Positions 15,808-23,948 are shown, counted from the stretch's first letter. The stretch is 64,000 bases of DNA from an uncultured Ilumatobacter sp. (GCA_938091165.1 CALKNK010000013.1:62001-126000), one strand, 5' to 3'. The notes: generated from the sequence alone by a model not told the origin. Program-made: numbers and translations.

Positions 15808-17009
15808 GAGCCAGCTGCGATCTGTTCGTCAAGCGCGGATCCGATCATCGCCACAGCCTCGGCCACCTCCGCATCGCTGATGTTCAGCGGCGGGATGAGA
15901 CGAATCGTGGTGGGATTGACAGCGTTTACAATGAGTCCAGCTTCGAGAAGGTCCGCGTAGGCGACTCGCGCATCGATTCCATCAGCAAGTTCGACTCCAA
16001 GCATCAGCCCATGCCCACGGACACCGACGACGCCATCAAGTTCGAGGAGCGCAGTCACCAGCTTCGCCCCGGTGGCAACGGCGAGCGCCGGTGCATCGAT
16101 GCGGAGCATCTCGTCGATCGTGGCGTTGACCGCTGCCGTAGCAATGGCAGTCCCAGAGTACGTGCTGCCATGATCACCGGGCTCGAAGACCGCAGCGACA
16201 TCGGCACGCGCCCAGCAAGCACCGACGGGCACCCCATTGCCCATTGCCTTGGCCAGAGTGACCACATCCGGGCTAACCCCTGCATGCTCGAACCCAAACC
16301 ATCTTCCGGTGCGGCCAAATCCGGTCTGAATTTCATCGACCATCATCAACGCACCGGTCTCGTCGCAGAGTTGACGGATACCTCGCAGGTACTCGGTCGT
16401 CGCCGGATTGACCCCACCCTCGCCTTGCACTGACTCGATCAGCACGGCAGCAACCGAACCATCGACCACTGCGCGCATCGCATCAAGGTCTCCCCACGCG
16501 ACGTGCTTGAACCCGTCAGGCATCGGGAAAAACGGCTCATGTTTCGTTGGCTGCCCCGTTGCTGCCAACGACGCCAAGGTACGCCCGTGAAAGCTGCCGA
16601 GCGCGCTCACGACGGTGTGCCGCCCTCGGCCGCCCTGCTTGCGCGCGAGCTTCAACGCACACTCGTTGGACTCGGCGCCCGAGTTAGTGAAGAAAATCTG
16701 CCCGTGTTCGTCGGTCGCGTCAAGCAGCAAGCGGTTGATCTTGATCGCAGCCTCAGTTGCCATCGGGTTGGCAAAGAAGTTCGACACATGCAGCAACCGT
16801 GTCGACTGGTCGCTGATTGCCTGCGCGATTGCAGGATGGCTGTGACCGAGCGATGTCACAGCGATACCCGCCAGAAAGTCCAGGTAGCGCTTGCCGTTCG
16901 AGTCCCACAGCTCGGTGCCACTTCCCCGCTCGAACATAATCGAAGGCGGACCAAACACCGGCATGAACGGGCAACTCTCCGCTCCAGGGGTGTCAAAATC
17001 GTGGCTCAT
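15804..17009 (-). CDS. argD: Acetylornithine aminotransferase
   Basis: PLP-dependent transfer of the amino group from glutamate to N-acetylglutamate semialdehyde. The 401-aa protein is a class III aminotransferase. The Asn-Ser-Gly-Ala-Glu-Ser-Asn-Glu motif binds the cofactor phosphate side, Asp in Val-Asp-Glu-Ile-Gln-Thr-Gly contacts the pyridine nitrogen, and the Schiff-base Lys lies in Thr-Leu-Ala-Lys-Ala-Met-Gly-Asn-Gly. The start overlaps argB by four bases. It could also serve lysine synthesis as the succinyl-diaminopimelate aminotransferase, as some ArgD enzymes do. Confidence 0.96.
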   Translation of the reverse strand: MSHDFDTPGAESCPFMPVFGPPSIMFERGSGTELWDSNGKRYLDFLAGIAVTSLGHSHPAIAQAISDQSTRLLHVSNFFANPMATEAAIKINRLLLDATDEHGQIFFTNSGAESNECALKLARKQGGRGRHTVVSALGSFHGRTLASLAATGQPTKHEPFFPMPDGFKHVAWGDLDAMRAVVDGSVAAVLIESVQGEGGVNPATTEYLRGIRQLCDETGALMMVDEIQTGFGRTGRWFGFEHAGVSPDVVTLAKAMGNGVPVGACWARADVAAVFEPGDHGSTYSGTAIATAAVNATIDEMLRIDAPALAVATGAKLVTALLELDGVVGVRGHGLMLGVELADGIDARVAYADLLEAGLIVNAVNPTTIRLIPPLNISDAEVAEAVAMIGSALDEQIAAGS

Positions 17010-17908
17010 GACCTTGTTCCTGTCTGCTCGGTCCCATTGTTTTCAATCATCGTGCCAATGCCGTCGTCGGTGAACAGCTCGAGCAGCAGCACATGCGCAA
17101 CTCGACCGTCGAGAATGTGTCCCCCCTCGACGCCGTTGCGCACAGCATGCGTGCAACTATCGATTTTGGGGATCATCCCGCCTTCGATGATGCCGTCGGC
17201 AACCAATGCGTCGAGCTGGTCAGCAGTCGTGCGTCGAATCAACGTGGCCGCGTCGGCAATGTCACGGCGCAGACCTTCGATGTCGGTCAGATAAATCAGC
17301 TTCTCGGCGCCAAGCGCCTCGGCGATCGCTCCGGCAGCGGTGTCAGCATTGATGTTGTACGCCTGACCGGTCTCGTCGCTACCAATCGTGGCGATTACCG
17401 GAATGAACTCGTCATCCAATAGCCCGTTGATGACCTCGGGGTTGATCTCCGTGACATCGCCGACAAAACCCAGCTCCGGATCGCGTGCTTCGGCCCGAAT
17501 GAGGCCGCCATCGACGCCGCTGACACCGACCGCGTAGTTGCCGTGCACGTTGATGGCGGCGACGAGCTGCGGGTTGACCTCTCCTTTGAGCACCATGCGG
17601 GCAATTTCGACGGTCTCGGCATCCGTGACCCGGAGCCCATTGACAAACTCGGACTTCTTTCCTAGCCGATCCATTAAGGCGGTGATCTGCGGGCCACCGC
17701 CATGCACCACGACGGGACGCATCCCGACCAGCCGCATCAGCACGATGTCCTCTGCAAACAACGTCAGCGGATCGTGGCCCTCGGTGCCCACCAACGCATT
17801 CCCGCCGTACTTCACGACAATCGTTTTGCCTGCGAAGCGCCGGATGTAGGGCAGAGCCTCGACCAATGTGGAGGCGCGTAGTCCGGCCTCGTCGATGATC
17901 GGGCTCAC
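17006..17908 (-). CDS. argB: Acetylglutamate kinase
   Basis: Phosphorylates N-acetylglutamate, normally the arginine-feedback-controlled step. I use the GTG at 17908, which overlaps the argC stop by four bases; the open frame further upstream is argC shadow. The 300-aa product has Val-Val-Lys-Tyr-Gly-Gly-Asn-Ala near residues 36-43. Val-Val-Val-His-Gly-Gly-Gly-Pro-Gln-Ile follows, and Asn-Ile-Asn-Ala-Asp in the C-terminal half is the ATP-site pattern. An N-terminal helix of about 25 residues precedes the kinase fold, the feature linked to arginine-inhibited hexameric enzymes. Confidence 0.96.
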   Translation of the reverse strand: MSPIIDEAGLRASTLVEALPYIRRFAGKTIVVKYGGNALVGTEGHDPLTLFAEDIVLMRLVGMRPVVVHGGGPQITALMDRLGKKSEFVNGLRVTDAETVEIARMVLKGEVNPQLVAAINVHGNYAVGVSGVDGGLIRAEARDPELGFVGDVTEINPEVINGLLDDEFIPVIATIGSDETGQAYNINADTAAGAIAEALGAEKLIYLTDIEGLRRDIADAATLIRRTTADQLDALVADGIIEGGMIPKIDSCTHAVRNGVEGGHILDGRVAHVLLLELFTDDGIGTMIENNGTEQTGTRS

Positions 17909-18927
17909 GGTGCAACTCCGACTATGCTCAGGCCAGCGCGCTCGTCGAGCCCCAACGCCACGTTGGCCGCTTGAACTGCGCCGCCCGATGCACCTTTCGT
18001 GAGGTTGTCGATGGCACACATCGCGAGGACTATGCCGGTCCGCTCGTCGTACTGCGCCGAGACGTGTGCGGCATTCGACCCCATCACCGACTTGGTCTGC
18101 GGCGGGCCATTAATCACTGCAACAAACGGTTCGTCAGCGTAGAAATCGTGCATTGCGTCCATCACCGTGTCTCCCGATACTGCGGCGGTGGCCGGCGCAG
18201 TGCACGTGGCCAGGATGCCCCGACTCATGGGGACGTGGTGTGGCGTGAACAACACCTGCGCCCCGATCTCCTGCTCGATCTCGGGGGTGTGGCGATGAGT
18301 AAGCAGGCCGTACGCCCGCGTGTTCGAATCAATGCTGGTGAACATGTTCACCTCGCTCGCTGAGCGGCCCGCACCGGTGATCCCGGTAAGCGAGTTCACA
18401 GCGATTCCGGCTGTGGCGATCAGTCCGTTATCAACCAGCGGCTTCAGCGCCAGCGCCGCTGCCGTAACGTGGCAGCCAGGTGTGGCAATGAGCTGTGCGC
18501 CTTGCAAGGCAATTCGGTGGAACTCGGGGAGACCGTACACCGCGTCGCCAAGCATCTCGGGTTGGGTGTGCTCGAATCCGTAGAACTCGGGGTACTTCGT
18601 GGTGTCCTGGAGCCGGAATGCCGCGGAGAGGTCAACTACACATCCGACCTTGCCAATGATCTGCGGAACAAGGTCCATCGATGCTGCATGAGGCAGGCCC
18701 AGAATCACGAGGTCGAGACCATCGAGCGACGCCGGATCAAACTGTTCAAATACCAAGTTCGGGTAACCCAGTTCGAGCGAGGGGTAAAGATCAGCAGCTC
18801 GGCGGCCTGCCATCGAGTCACCTGTGGCGAGGCGCACGTCGAAGTGGGGATGCTGTGATGAGATGCGAAGCAGTTCAGCGCCGGTAAACCCTGACGCTCC
18901 GATGATACCGACGTTGATCTTCGTCAT
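17905..18927 (-). CDS. argC: N-acetyl-gamma-glutamyl-phosphate reductase
   Basis: NADPH-dependent reduction in the arginine pathway, first gene of the operon. The 340-aa protein has the Rossmann motif Gly10-Ala-Ser-Gly-Phe-Thr-Gly16 and the catalytic Cys152 in Ala-Thr-Pro-Gly-Cys-His-Val-Thr. The ATG at 18927 directly abuts an ARG box and lies six bases after a TATGAT hexamer, so the mRNA is leaderless. The gene order is argC-argB-argD-argF-argR-argH; argJ, usually between argC and argB in actinobacteria, is absent from this cluster. Confidence 0.96.
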   Translation of the reverse strand: MTKINVGIIGASGFTGAELLRISSQHPHFDVRLATGDSMAGRRAADLYPSLELGYPNLVFEQFDPASLDGLDLVILGLPHAASMDLVPQIIGKVGCVVDLSAAFRLQDTTKYPEFYGFEHTQPEMLGDAVYGLPEFHRIALQGAQLIATPGCHVTAAALALKPLVDNGLIATAGIAVNSLTGITGAGRSASEVNMFTSIDSNTRAYGLLTHRHTPEIEQEIGAQVLFTPHHVPMSRGILATCTAPATAAVSGDTVMDAMHDFYADEPFVAVINGPPQTKSVMGSNAAHVSAQYDERTGIVLAMCAIDNLTKGASGGAVQAANVALGLDERAGLSIVGVAP

Positions 18928-18961
18928 CGTATGATCATACAGTCAACTGCATGGTTATACA
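18928..18961. promoter_or_regulatory. Double ARG box and argC/yqgE divergent promoters
   Basis: Two 14-base sites fit the ArgR half-site pattern TGNATNNNNATNCA: CGTATGATCATACA at 18928-18941 (one mismatch) and TGCATGGTTATACA at 18948-18961 (perfect), with starts 20 bases apart. On the minus strand TTGTAT (18957-18962), a 17-base spacer and TATGAT (18934-18939) form a good promoter ending six bases before the argC ATG. On the plus strand TTGATC (18914-18919), an 18-base spacer and TACAGT (18938-18943) end seven bases before the yqgE ATG. Bound ArgR would cover the argC -10 and -35 and the yqgE -10 and start. Confidence 0.75.
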
Positions 18962-19598
18962 AGAAACAGGAGTCACCGCAGCTGAGCTGCCATGGCGAGT
19001 TTCGGGTCATCAGACCCGGCAGACTATTCCCGTGTTTCCGAGCGCACCCATCACCAAGGGTCGACTTCTCCTCGCTGCCCCGCCACTGGAGGACCCAAAC
19101 TTCGACCGCACGGTCATCTACGTGCTCGAGCACCATGACGAAGGCGCAGTCGGCGTTGTCATCAATCGTTCCAGCGACGAGGCTCTCGACGAACCGCTCG
19201 ACCGGTGGATCGACCTCCAGACGGCTCCAAGCTCAGTGTTCGAAGGTGGACCTGTTGAATCGACGGCGCTAATCGCGCTCGCTGCGGCCAAAGATCCCGA
19301 TGTCGACGACGAAGCGCTCACACCAATCGTGGGAGTCATCGCCTCCGCTGACCTCACCGCTGATCCAGCGATCGTGGCCGCCTCGGTCAACGAAGTCCGA
19401 GTCTTCCGCGGCTATGCGGGGTGGGGCCCCGGTCAACTCGAAGGCGAAATCGATGCTGGCGCCTGGCTCGTGCTCGATGCACAAACCAGCGACGTGTTCA
19501 CCAAAGCTCCTGACGAGCTCTGGCGCGAAGTTCTGAGGCGACAACCCGGTCGCCTGGCATGGTTGGCAAATGCCCCCGATGATCTCAGCAGGAACTGA
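18951..19598 (+). CDS. yqgE: YqgE/AlgH family protein (DUF179)
   Basis: A 215-aa member of the YqgE/AlgH family, a compact alpha/beta protein widespread in bacteria with no settled biochemical role. The family core is clear from Gly-Arg-Leu-Leu-Leu-Ala-Ala-Pro through Asp-Pro-Asn-Phe-Asp-Arg-Thr-Val and Gly-Val-Val-Ile-Asn-Arg. Later Phe-Glu-Gly-Gly-Pro-Val and Gly-Tyr-Ala-Gly-Trp-Gly-Pro-Gly-Gln-Leu-Glu are diagnostic. I prefer ATG 18951 because a TACAGT hexamer lies seven bases upstream. GTG 19032 (188 aa) is the alternative and matches the usual family length better. If the first is right, the start codon lies inside an ARG box. Confidence 0.88.
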   Translation: MVIQETGVTAAELPWRVSGHQTRQTIPVFPSAPITKGRLLLAAPPLEDPNFDRTVIYVLEHHDEGAVGVVINRSSDEALDEPLDRWIDLQTAPSSVFEGGPVESTALIALAAAKDPDVDDEALTPIVGVIASADLTADPAIVAASVNEVRVFRGYAGWGPGQLEGEIDAGAWLVLDAQTSDVFTKAPDELWREVLRRQPGRLAWLANAPDDLSRN

Positions 19599-19602
19599 GA
19601 TC
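19581..19602. terminator. Bidirectional hairpin over both stop codons of yqgE and the ACT gene
   Basis: A perfect eight-base-pair stem GATCTCAG/CTGAGATC with a six-base loop spans the convergent ends of the two genes. The yqgE stop (19596-19598) and the minus-strand ACT-gene stop (19601-19603) both fall in or at the edge of the right arm. No T-tract is seen. A shared terminator or 3'-end stabiliser is likely. Confidence 0.55.
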
Positions 19603-19993
19603 AGCGGACCATCAGCACGTCGATGGCCTGCTGCGCTCGGTCAACCGGCACGAGAATGTGATCGTGATGAAAGCCAGCCAGCACGTTGCACGGGATGCCA
19701 GCTTTGCCGAGCGTGGCGGAGAACGCCGCAGTCAACCCCACCGCTTCGAGACTTGACCGGACTGTGAGCGAAAGCCACGCCATCTCCAGCTCAACCGGCA
19801 GGCCCGCTCGCTCGGCGGCCACGACGGGCAGGACCAGAGTGGTGAGGTCTCCCTCGGTGACCATCCCATGGGCTGCAGCAAGCAATTCCGATGCCGGCGC
19901 ACGCACAGCGGCATAGGTGAATACGCCCGGACGCCGCTCGACACGCAACGTCGCCAGCATCTTGTCAAGATCAGTCTCTCCCGGAGATGCCAT
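19601..19993 (-). CDS. ACT domain-containing protein
   Basis: I start this 130-aa protein at ATG 19993, four bases after the pheT stop; the longer open frame is pheT shadow. It resembles the family of small proteins with tandem ACT-like folds related to aspartokinase regulatory domains, with a C-terminal segment rich in short hydrophobic strands. ACT domains usually bind amino acids. Location just after pheST hints at phenylalanine or another amino acid as ligand, but that is inference. It is cotranscribed with pheST and converges on yqgE. Confidence 0.75.
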   Translation of the reverse strand: MASPGETDLDKMLATLRVERRPGVFTYAAVRAPASELLAAAHGMVTEGDLTTLVLPVVAAERAGLPVELEMAWLSLTVRSSLEAVGLTAAFSATLGKAGIPCNVLAGFHHDHILVPVDRAQQAIDVLMVR

Positions 19994-19997
19994 ACCG

Positions 19998-22364
19998 TCA
20001 GCTTCGCAGCTCGGCACCCAGCTTGATTGTCGCTGTCTCCACCCCTCGTCGCACGTCGGCGATGTCAGCATCAGTCAAACTGCGATCAATTGCTTGGAGA
20101 CGGAGGCGGTACGCAAGCGAACGGCTGCCGTCCGCAACGCCCGTCCCCCGATACACGTCGAACAGTGACATGTCGACGAGGAGCTTTCCAGCGCCCTGCC
20201 TGATCGCCTTGTCGAGCTTCTCCGCGGGGATGTCGTTCGGCAGCGCGAATGCAAGATCGAGGTCGCTCGATGGTTGGCGGCTCGTCGCCTTCCACTGCGT
20301 CGGCTTTGGCTCACGACCCAGCAACTGGTCGAGATCCAGCTCGAGAATTGCCACTCGCTCATGGACATCAAACGCCGCGAGCACTTCAGGCGCAACTTCG
20401 CCGACTGCTCCAAGCGGTTGCTTGCCTGCCTGCAGCGTTGCGGTACGCGTGGGATGAAGCCCTGCGGGCACTCGGCTCTGATCGACTCGCGCTCCAGCGC
20501 CGAGTGTGTTGACCAGCTCACGCCAGACCGCGACAGCGGCGGGCGCTTCCGCCCCAGCGAGTACGACCGTCAACGCTTCGTATTCGGCGGGCAGTTCCCC
20601 GTCACTGGGCGGATACACGTGACCGATCTCGTACAACCGCACACCGGTGCGACGATGGGACTCGTTGAATGCGAGCGCCTCCAGCAGGCCAGGACGCAGC
20701 GACGTGCGCAGAACACTTTCTTCCATCACCAGCGGGTTCGTGATGGAGATCGCTTCGGGAGGCAAGCCTGCTTTGGCCAGCGTGCCGGGGGCCAGGAACG
20801 GGTTCGGCATGGCTTCGGAAATGCCGAGACCAAGCAGTACTTCGCGCACCAGTCGCCGGCGCTGTTGGTGCGGCGTCAGGCCTCCGTGGACGGTGGACTT
20901 TGGGACAGACTTGCCGAGCTTTTCGTAACCATGGTGACGTGCAACTTCTTCGATGACGTCGACTTCATCGGTGGAGTCGAGTCGCCAGGTGGGCAGCACG
21001 ACACTGCGAGTCTCCCCCTCCCCCGACACCGTGTAGCCGATTGGGTCGAGTAATTCCGGCAGGTCATCGGCGGCGAAATCGGTGCCAAGGAGGCGGTTCA
21101 CGGCGCTGATTCGCACGTCGACCGACCGCTCTGCAGCGGGCAGGAAGTCGCTCTTGGCGTCTGCTCCCCCGGCGTGCACGACGAGGTCCGGGCATGTCTC
21201 AGACAGGAGCTCCGCGAAACGGAGCACGGCGTTCGGCATGCCGTGCGGGTCAACTCCGCGCTCGAAACGAGCCGACGCTTCGGAACGCAAGTTGGTGCGG
21301 GCGACGGTCTGGCCGATGCCAACGAGGCTGAACCAGGCCATCTCGAGGGCGACGGTCGTGGTGTCGTCGCTGATCTCAGAATCGAGGCCGCCCATGATTC
21401 CACCAACGCCAATCGACGTGTCGTCGGCATCACAGATGAAAAGGTCCTCAGCAGTAAACGTTCGAACCTCCCCGTCGAGAGTCATGAGCTGTTCGCCATC
21501 GTTGGCAAGCCGGATGCGGAAGCCGCCACCACCGAGGGTGTCGAGGTCATACGCATGGTTCGGCTGGTTCAGTTCGAGCATGACGTAGTTGCTCACGTCG
21601 ACGACGTTGCTAATCGGGCGCATGCCGGCTGCGGTGAGGCGATTCGCCATCCAGTCCGGTGACGACTTCACTTCGACACCCGACATCACCGTCGAGGTGA
21701 AACGGGCGCAGCGATCACCGTCGACGATCTCAACGGGCGTCGTGCGCGATTCGCCAGTGACTTCGAAGGTGGGGACCGGCGGGCGAAACTCGACACCCAT
21801 CTTGGCAGCAAGGTCGCGGGCGATCCCGACGTAGCCCCAGCAGTCCGGACGGTTGCGGGTCACATCAGCATCGATCAGCACATCGAGGCTGAGCCCAAGC
21901 GCCTCGCCGTATGGCAGACCGAGCGGTGTGTCGGGATCGAGCAAGCGGATGCCGGAGTGGTCGTCGCCGAGGCCCAGTTCGGTGGCGCTACAGAGCATTC
22001 CTTCTGAATCGATGCCCAGGATGCCGCGTCGCTCGATGGTCATCCCGTTCGGCATGGTCGTGCCGAGCGTGGCGAGCGGAACGATGTCGCCTTCGGAGAT
22101 GTTGTCAGCGCCGCACCAGACGTGCAGCTCGTCGCCGGCACCCGTCGTGACGTGGACCTGCTGCACTTTGGCAGCGTCGGGGTGCGACTCGAGACGATTG
22201 ATCTTGGCCGTCACGACGCCCTCGACCGTCTCGCCGATTACCTCGACCGACTCCACTTCGAGTCCGAGCGCAGTGATTGCGTCAGCGACGCGCGCGACCG
22301 CTGCGCTGTCGGTCGGATGGGCGAAATCGCCATATTCATTGAGCCATGAAAGAAGGATTTTCAT
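19998..22364 (-). CDS. pheT: Phenylalanyl-tRNA synthetase beta subunit
   Basis: Larger subunit of the alpha2-beta2 enzyme that charges tRNA-Phe. The 788-aa protein has the N-terminal tRNA-binding domain (Val-Gly-Val-Val-type strand followed by His-Pro-Asp-Ala-Ala-Lys near residues 60-66), a B3/B4 editing region, B5 repeats and a C-terminal ferredoxin-like anticodon-binding domain beginning near residue 695. It starts at ATG 22364, 15 bases after pheS, and ends just before the ACT-domain gene. The length is normal for bacteria. Confidence 0.97.
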   Translation of the reverse strand: MKILLSWLNEYGDFAHPTDSAAVARVADAITALGLEVESVEVIGETVEGVVTAKINRLESHPDAAKVQQVHVTTGAGDELHVWCGADNISEGDIVPLATLGTTMPNGMTIERRGILGIDSEGMLCSATELGLGDDHSGIRLLDPDTPLGLPYGEALGLSLDVLIDADVTRNRPDCWGYVGIARDLAAKMGVEFRPPVPTFEVTGESRTTPVEIVDGDRCARFTSTVMSGVEVKSSPDWMANRLTAAGMRPISNVVDVSNYVMLELNQPNHAYDLDTLGGGGFRIRLANDGEQLMTLDGEVRTFTAEDLFICDADDTSIGVGGIMGGLDSEISDDTTTVALEMAWFSLVGIGQTVARTNLRSEASARFERGVDPHGMPNAVLRFAELLSETCPDLVVHAGGADAKSDFLPAAERSVDVRISAVNRLLGTDFAADDLPELLDPIGYTVSGEGETRSVVLPTWRLDSTDEVDVIEEVARHHGYEKLGKSVPKSTVHGGLTPHQQRRRLVREVLLGLGISEAMPNPFLAPGTLAKAGLPPEAISITNPLVMEESVLRTSLRPGLLEALAFNESHRRTGVRLYEIGHVYPPSDGELPAEYEALTVVLAGAEAPAAVAVWRELVNTLGAGARVDQSRVPAGLHPTRTATLQAGKQPLGAVGEVAPEVLAAFDVHERVAILELDLDQLLGREPKPTQWKATSRQPSSDLDLAFALPNDIPAEKLDKAIRQGAGKLLVDMSLFDVYRGTGVADGSRSLAYRLRLQAIDRSLTDADIADVRRGVETATIKLGAELRS

Positions 22365-22379
22365 CAGAACTGCGCCCCT

Positions 22380-23393
22380 TTAGAACTGCTCGAGGAATCG
22401 GATGTCATCGGCGAACATCTCGCGGATGTCAGCCACCCCGTGGCGCATGATCGCCATGCGGTCGATACCGAATCCAAAGGCAAATCCGCTCCACTCCTCA
22501 GGGTCGAGGCCACCGGCGCGTAGGACGTTCGGGTGCACCATGCCCGAACCGCCCAACTCGATCCAGCTGCCGTCGGGTCGTTGAATATCGAACTCGGCCG
22601 AGGGTTCGGTGAACGGGAAGTAGCTCGGCCGCAGGCGAGAGTTGAACCCTGGCCCGAAGTAGGCTTTCGTGAAGGCGTCAATCGTGCCGGCAAGGTCAGC
22701 CATCGTGATGTTGCGATCAATGACCAGACCCTCGATCTGATGGAACACCGGCATGTGGGTTGCGTCCGGCGTATCGCGACGAAACACCCGGCCCGGCGCC
22801 ACGATGTAAATTGGCGGTTCTTCGGCCAGCATCGTGCGAATCTGCACCGGCGACGTGTGCGTACGCAAGACCGTGGAACCCGGTTTACCCCCTGGCGGCA
22901 CGTGGTCGACAAACAACGTGTCCCACTCTCCGCGCGCAGGGTGGCCAACCGGCATGTTTAGGGCTTCAAAATTATGCCAGTCAGTCTCGACTTCGGGGCC
23001 TTCCGCCACACGGAACCCCAAGCCGACAAAGACGTCTTCCAACCGCTCCCACGCCTGGGTAGCGAGGTGCGCGTGGCCGCGAGTCGGCGCTCCCATGAAT
23101 TCAGTGAGATCGAGTCGTTCGTTTTCGACCTGCTCTGCCAGGGCGGCGGCAGAGAGAACGGCGCGCCGGGCGTCGAGGGCCACATCGATCGCTATCATCG
23201 CGTCGTTGACGGCAGCACCTGCCGCTTTCTTCTGCTCGATTGAATCGAGACTGCCTAACTGCTTCTTCAGCGCAGCGAGTTCGCCCTTCTTGCCGGCATA
23301 CCTGGTCGTCAGGGCAACAATGTCTTCCAGGGAGGCGGCTGCCTTAATGTCCGCAAGTGCTGCGTCTTTCGCAGCGACGATGTCAGTGATCAC
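22380..23393 (-). CDS. pheS: Phenylalanyl-tRNA synthetase alpha subunit
   Basis: Catalytic subunit of PheRS. The 337-aa protein has an N-terminal coiled coil followed by the class II core: motif 2 with Leu-Arg-Thr-His-Thr-Ser-Pro-Val-Gln, Gly-Arg-Val-Phe-Arg-Arg-Asp, and motif 3 with Gly-Phe-Gly-Ile-Asp-Arg. The start is GTG 23393 with an AAAGGA Shine-Dalgarno about seven bases upstream. A leader of about 135 bases precedes it, and that leader carries a candidate Phe-codon leader peptide and hairpins. Confidence 0.97.
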   Translation of the reverse strand: MITDIVAAKDAALADIKAAASLEDIVALTTRYAGKKGELAALKKQLGSLDSIEQKKAAGAAVNDAMIAIDVALDARRAVLSAAALAEQVENERLDLTEFMGAPTRGHAHLATQAWERLEDVFVGLGFRVAEGPEVETDWHNFEALNMPVGHPARGEWDTLFVDHVPPGGKPGSTVLRTHTSPVQIRTMLAEEPPIYIVAPGRVFRRDTPDATHMPVFHQIEGLVIDRNITMADLAGTIDAFTKAYFGPGFNSRLRPSYFPFTEPSAEFDIQRPDGSWIELGGSGMVHPNVLRAGGLDPEEWSGFAFGFGIDRMAIMRHGVADIREMFADDIRFLEQF

Positions 23394-23541
23394 GAGAGTC
23401 CTTTCAGGTCATCCGGATGAGCCGCGTCATTCCCCGCGCAAATGGCAAAACGTGGGCAGGAGCAATTGAGCGTTGGGCATGTCCCCCGGTCACCCGGGGA
23501 ACAGAAATCGCTGCGACTGCAGATTCACAACCTTCAGGATA
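23394..23541 (-). promoter_or_regulatory. pheST leader with candidate phenylalanine attenuator
   Basis: Read on the minus strand: a TATCCT hexamer (23536-23541), seven bases, then the GTG of a 12-codon ORF (23528-23490). The hairpin CCCCGG-GTGA-CCGGGG (23484-23499) follows, its GNRA-type loop being the ORF stop codon plus one base. The GGGG of its right arm can alternatively pair with a nearby CCC. A second hairpin (23407-23423) lies just before the pheS Shine-Dalgarno. No T-tract follows the first hairpin, so termination could be Rho-assisted or control could be translational. Attenuation is inference. Confidence 0.55.
23490..23528 (-). CDS. Candidate pheST leader peptide (12 aa, two Phe)
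   Basis: GTG to TGA, encoding Met-Asn-Leu-Gln-Ser-Gln-Arg-Phe-Leu-Phe-Pro-Gly. The GTG lies seven bases after a TATCCT hexamer, the leaderless geometry seen across this window. Phe codons 8 and 10 (TTT and TTC) sit immediately before the G/C-rich hairpin whose loop contains the stop. E. coli pheST is controlled by a Phe-rich leader peptide (PheM), so a stalled ribosome at the Phe codons could report charged tRNA-Phe. Only two Phe codons are present, and a short ORF could arise by chance. Confidence 0.5.
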   Translation of the reverse strand: MNLQSQRFLFPG

Positions 23542-23581
23542 GCCCGTCAGTCTGCTCGATCACTCGATCTGGTCGGAGCGG

Positions 23582-23926
23582 TCAGCTGCAAACCGTCGAA
23601 TCATCCAGCGACGGGGGCTCGGCGAACCGCAATCGGTTTCCGTCGGGATCAGCAATCTCGAAGTCTCGCGCCCACGGCATCTCGTCGGTAGTTGCGGCCG
23701 CCAGCGCAGCAAGCGGCTCGGCGGAATCGATCCAAATGTAGAGCAGCCCGGGTGGATTGATGTCGCCGGTGTGTTCCGATAGGTAGATCTCGGCGTCGCT
23801 TCGCTTGATTTCGACAGATGCAGACAGGCACGGCTCGAATCGCTGTTCGAAAACCACCTCCAAACCGTAGTGCCTCGACCACTGGACTGCTGCAGCAGCA
23901 TCCTGGGTCTGGAGAATCGAAAGCAC
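23582..23926 (-). CDS. VOC-superfamily protein (glyoxalase/bleomycin-resistance fold)
   Basis: A 114-aa single VOC module with two beta-alpha-beta-beta-beta halves. The C-terminal Asp-Pro-Asp-Gly-Asn-Arg-Leu-Arg-Phe-Ala segment is diagnostic, and an aromatic-rich mid-segment (Tyr-Ile-Trp-Ile) precedes it. Members bind metals or small molecules, including bleomycin-type drugs, as dimers; the ligand cannot be told. The GTG at 23926 follows the methyltransferase gene by 22 bases, so it may be cotranscribed with it. A CTG nine bases further upstream is an alternative start. Confidence 0.75.
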   Translation of the reverse strand: MLSILQTQDAAAAVQWSRHYGLEVVFEQRFEPCLSASVEIKRSDAEIYLSEHTGDINPPGLLYIWIDSAEPLAALAAATTDEMPWARDFEIADPDGNRLRFAEPPSLDDSTVCS

Positions 23927-23948
23927 CCGTGTCGCCAGCTAGACCTCG

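Noticed and set aside
20274..21053. Plus-strand open frame of 260 codons inside pheT
   Set aside because: It is antisense to a clear pheT and its translation has no family-like pattern; GC-rich codon bias keeps opposite frames open.
23394..23581. T-box leader for pheST
   Set aside because: I found no specifier stem or T-box antiterminator sequence; the short Phe-codon frame is a better explanation.
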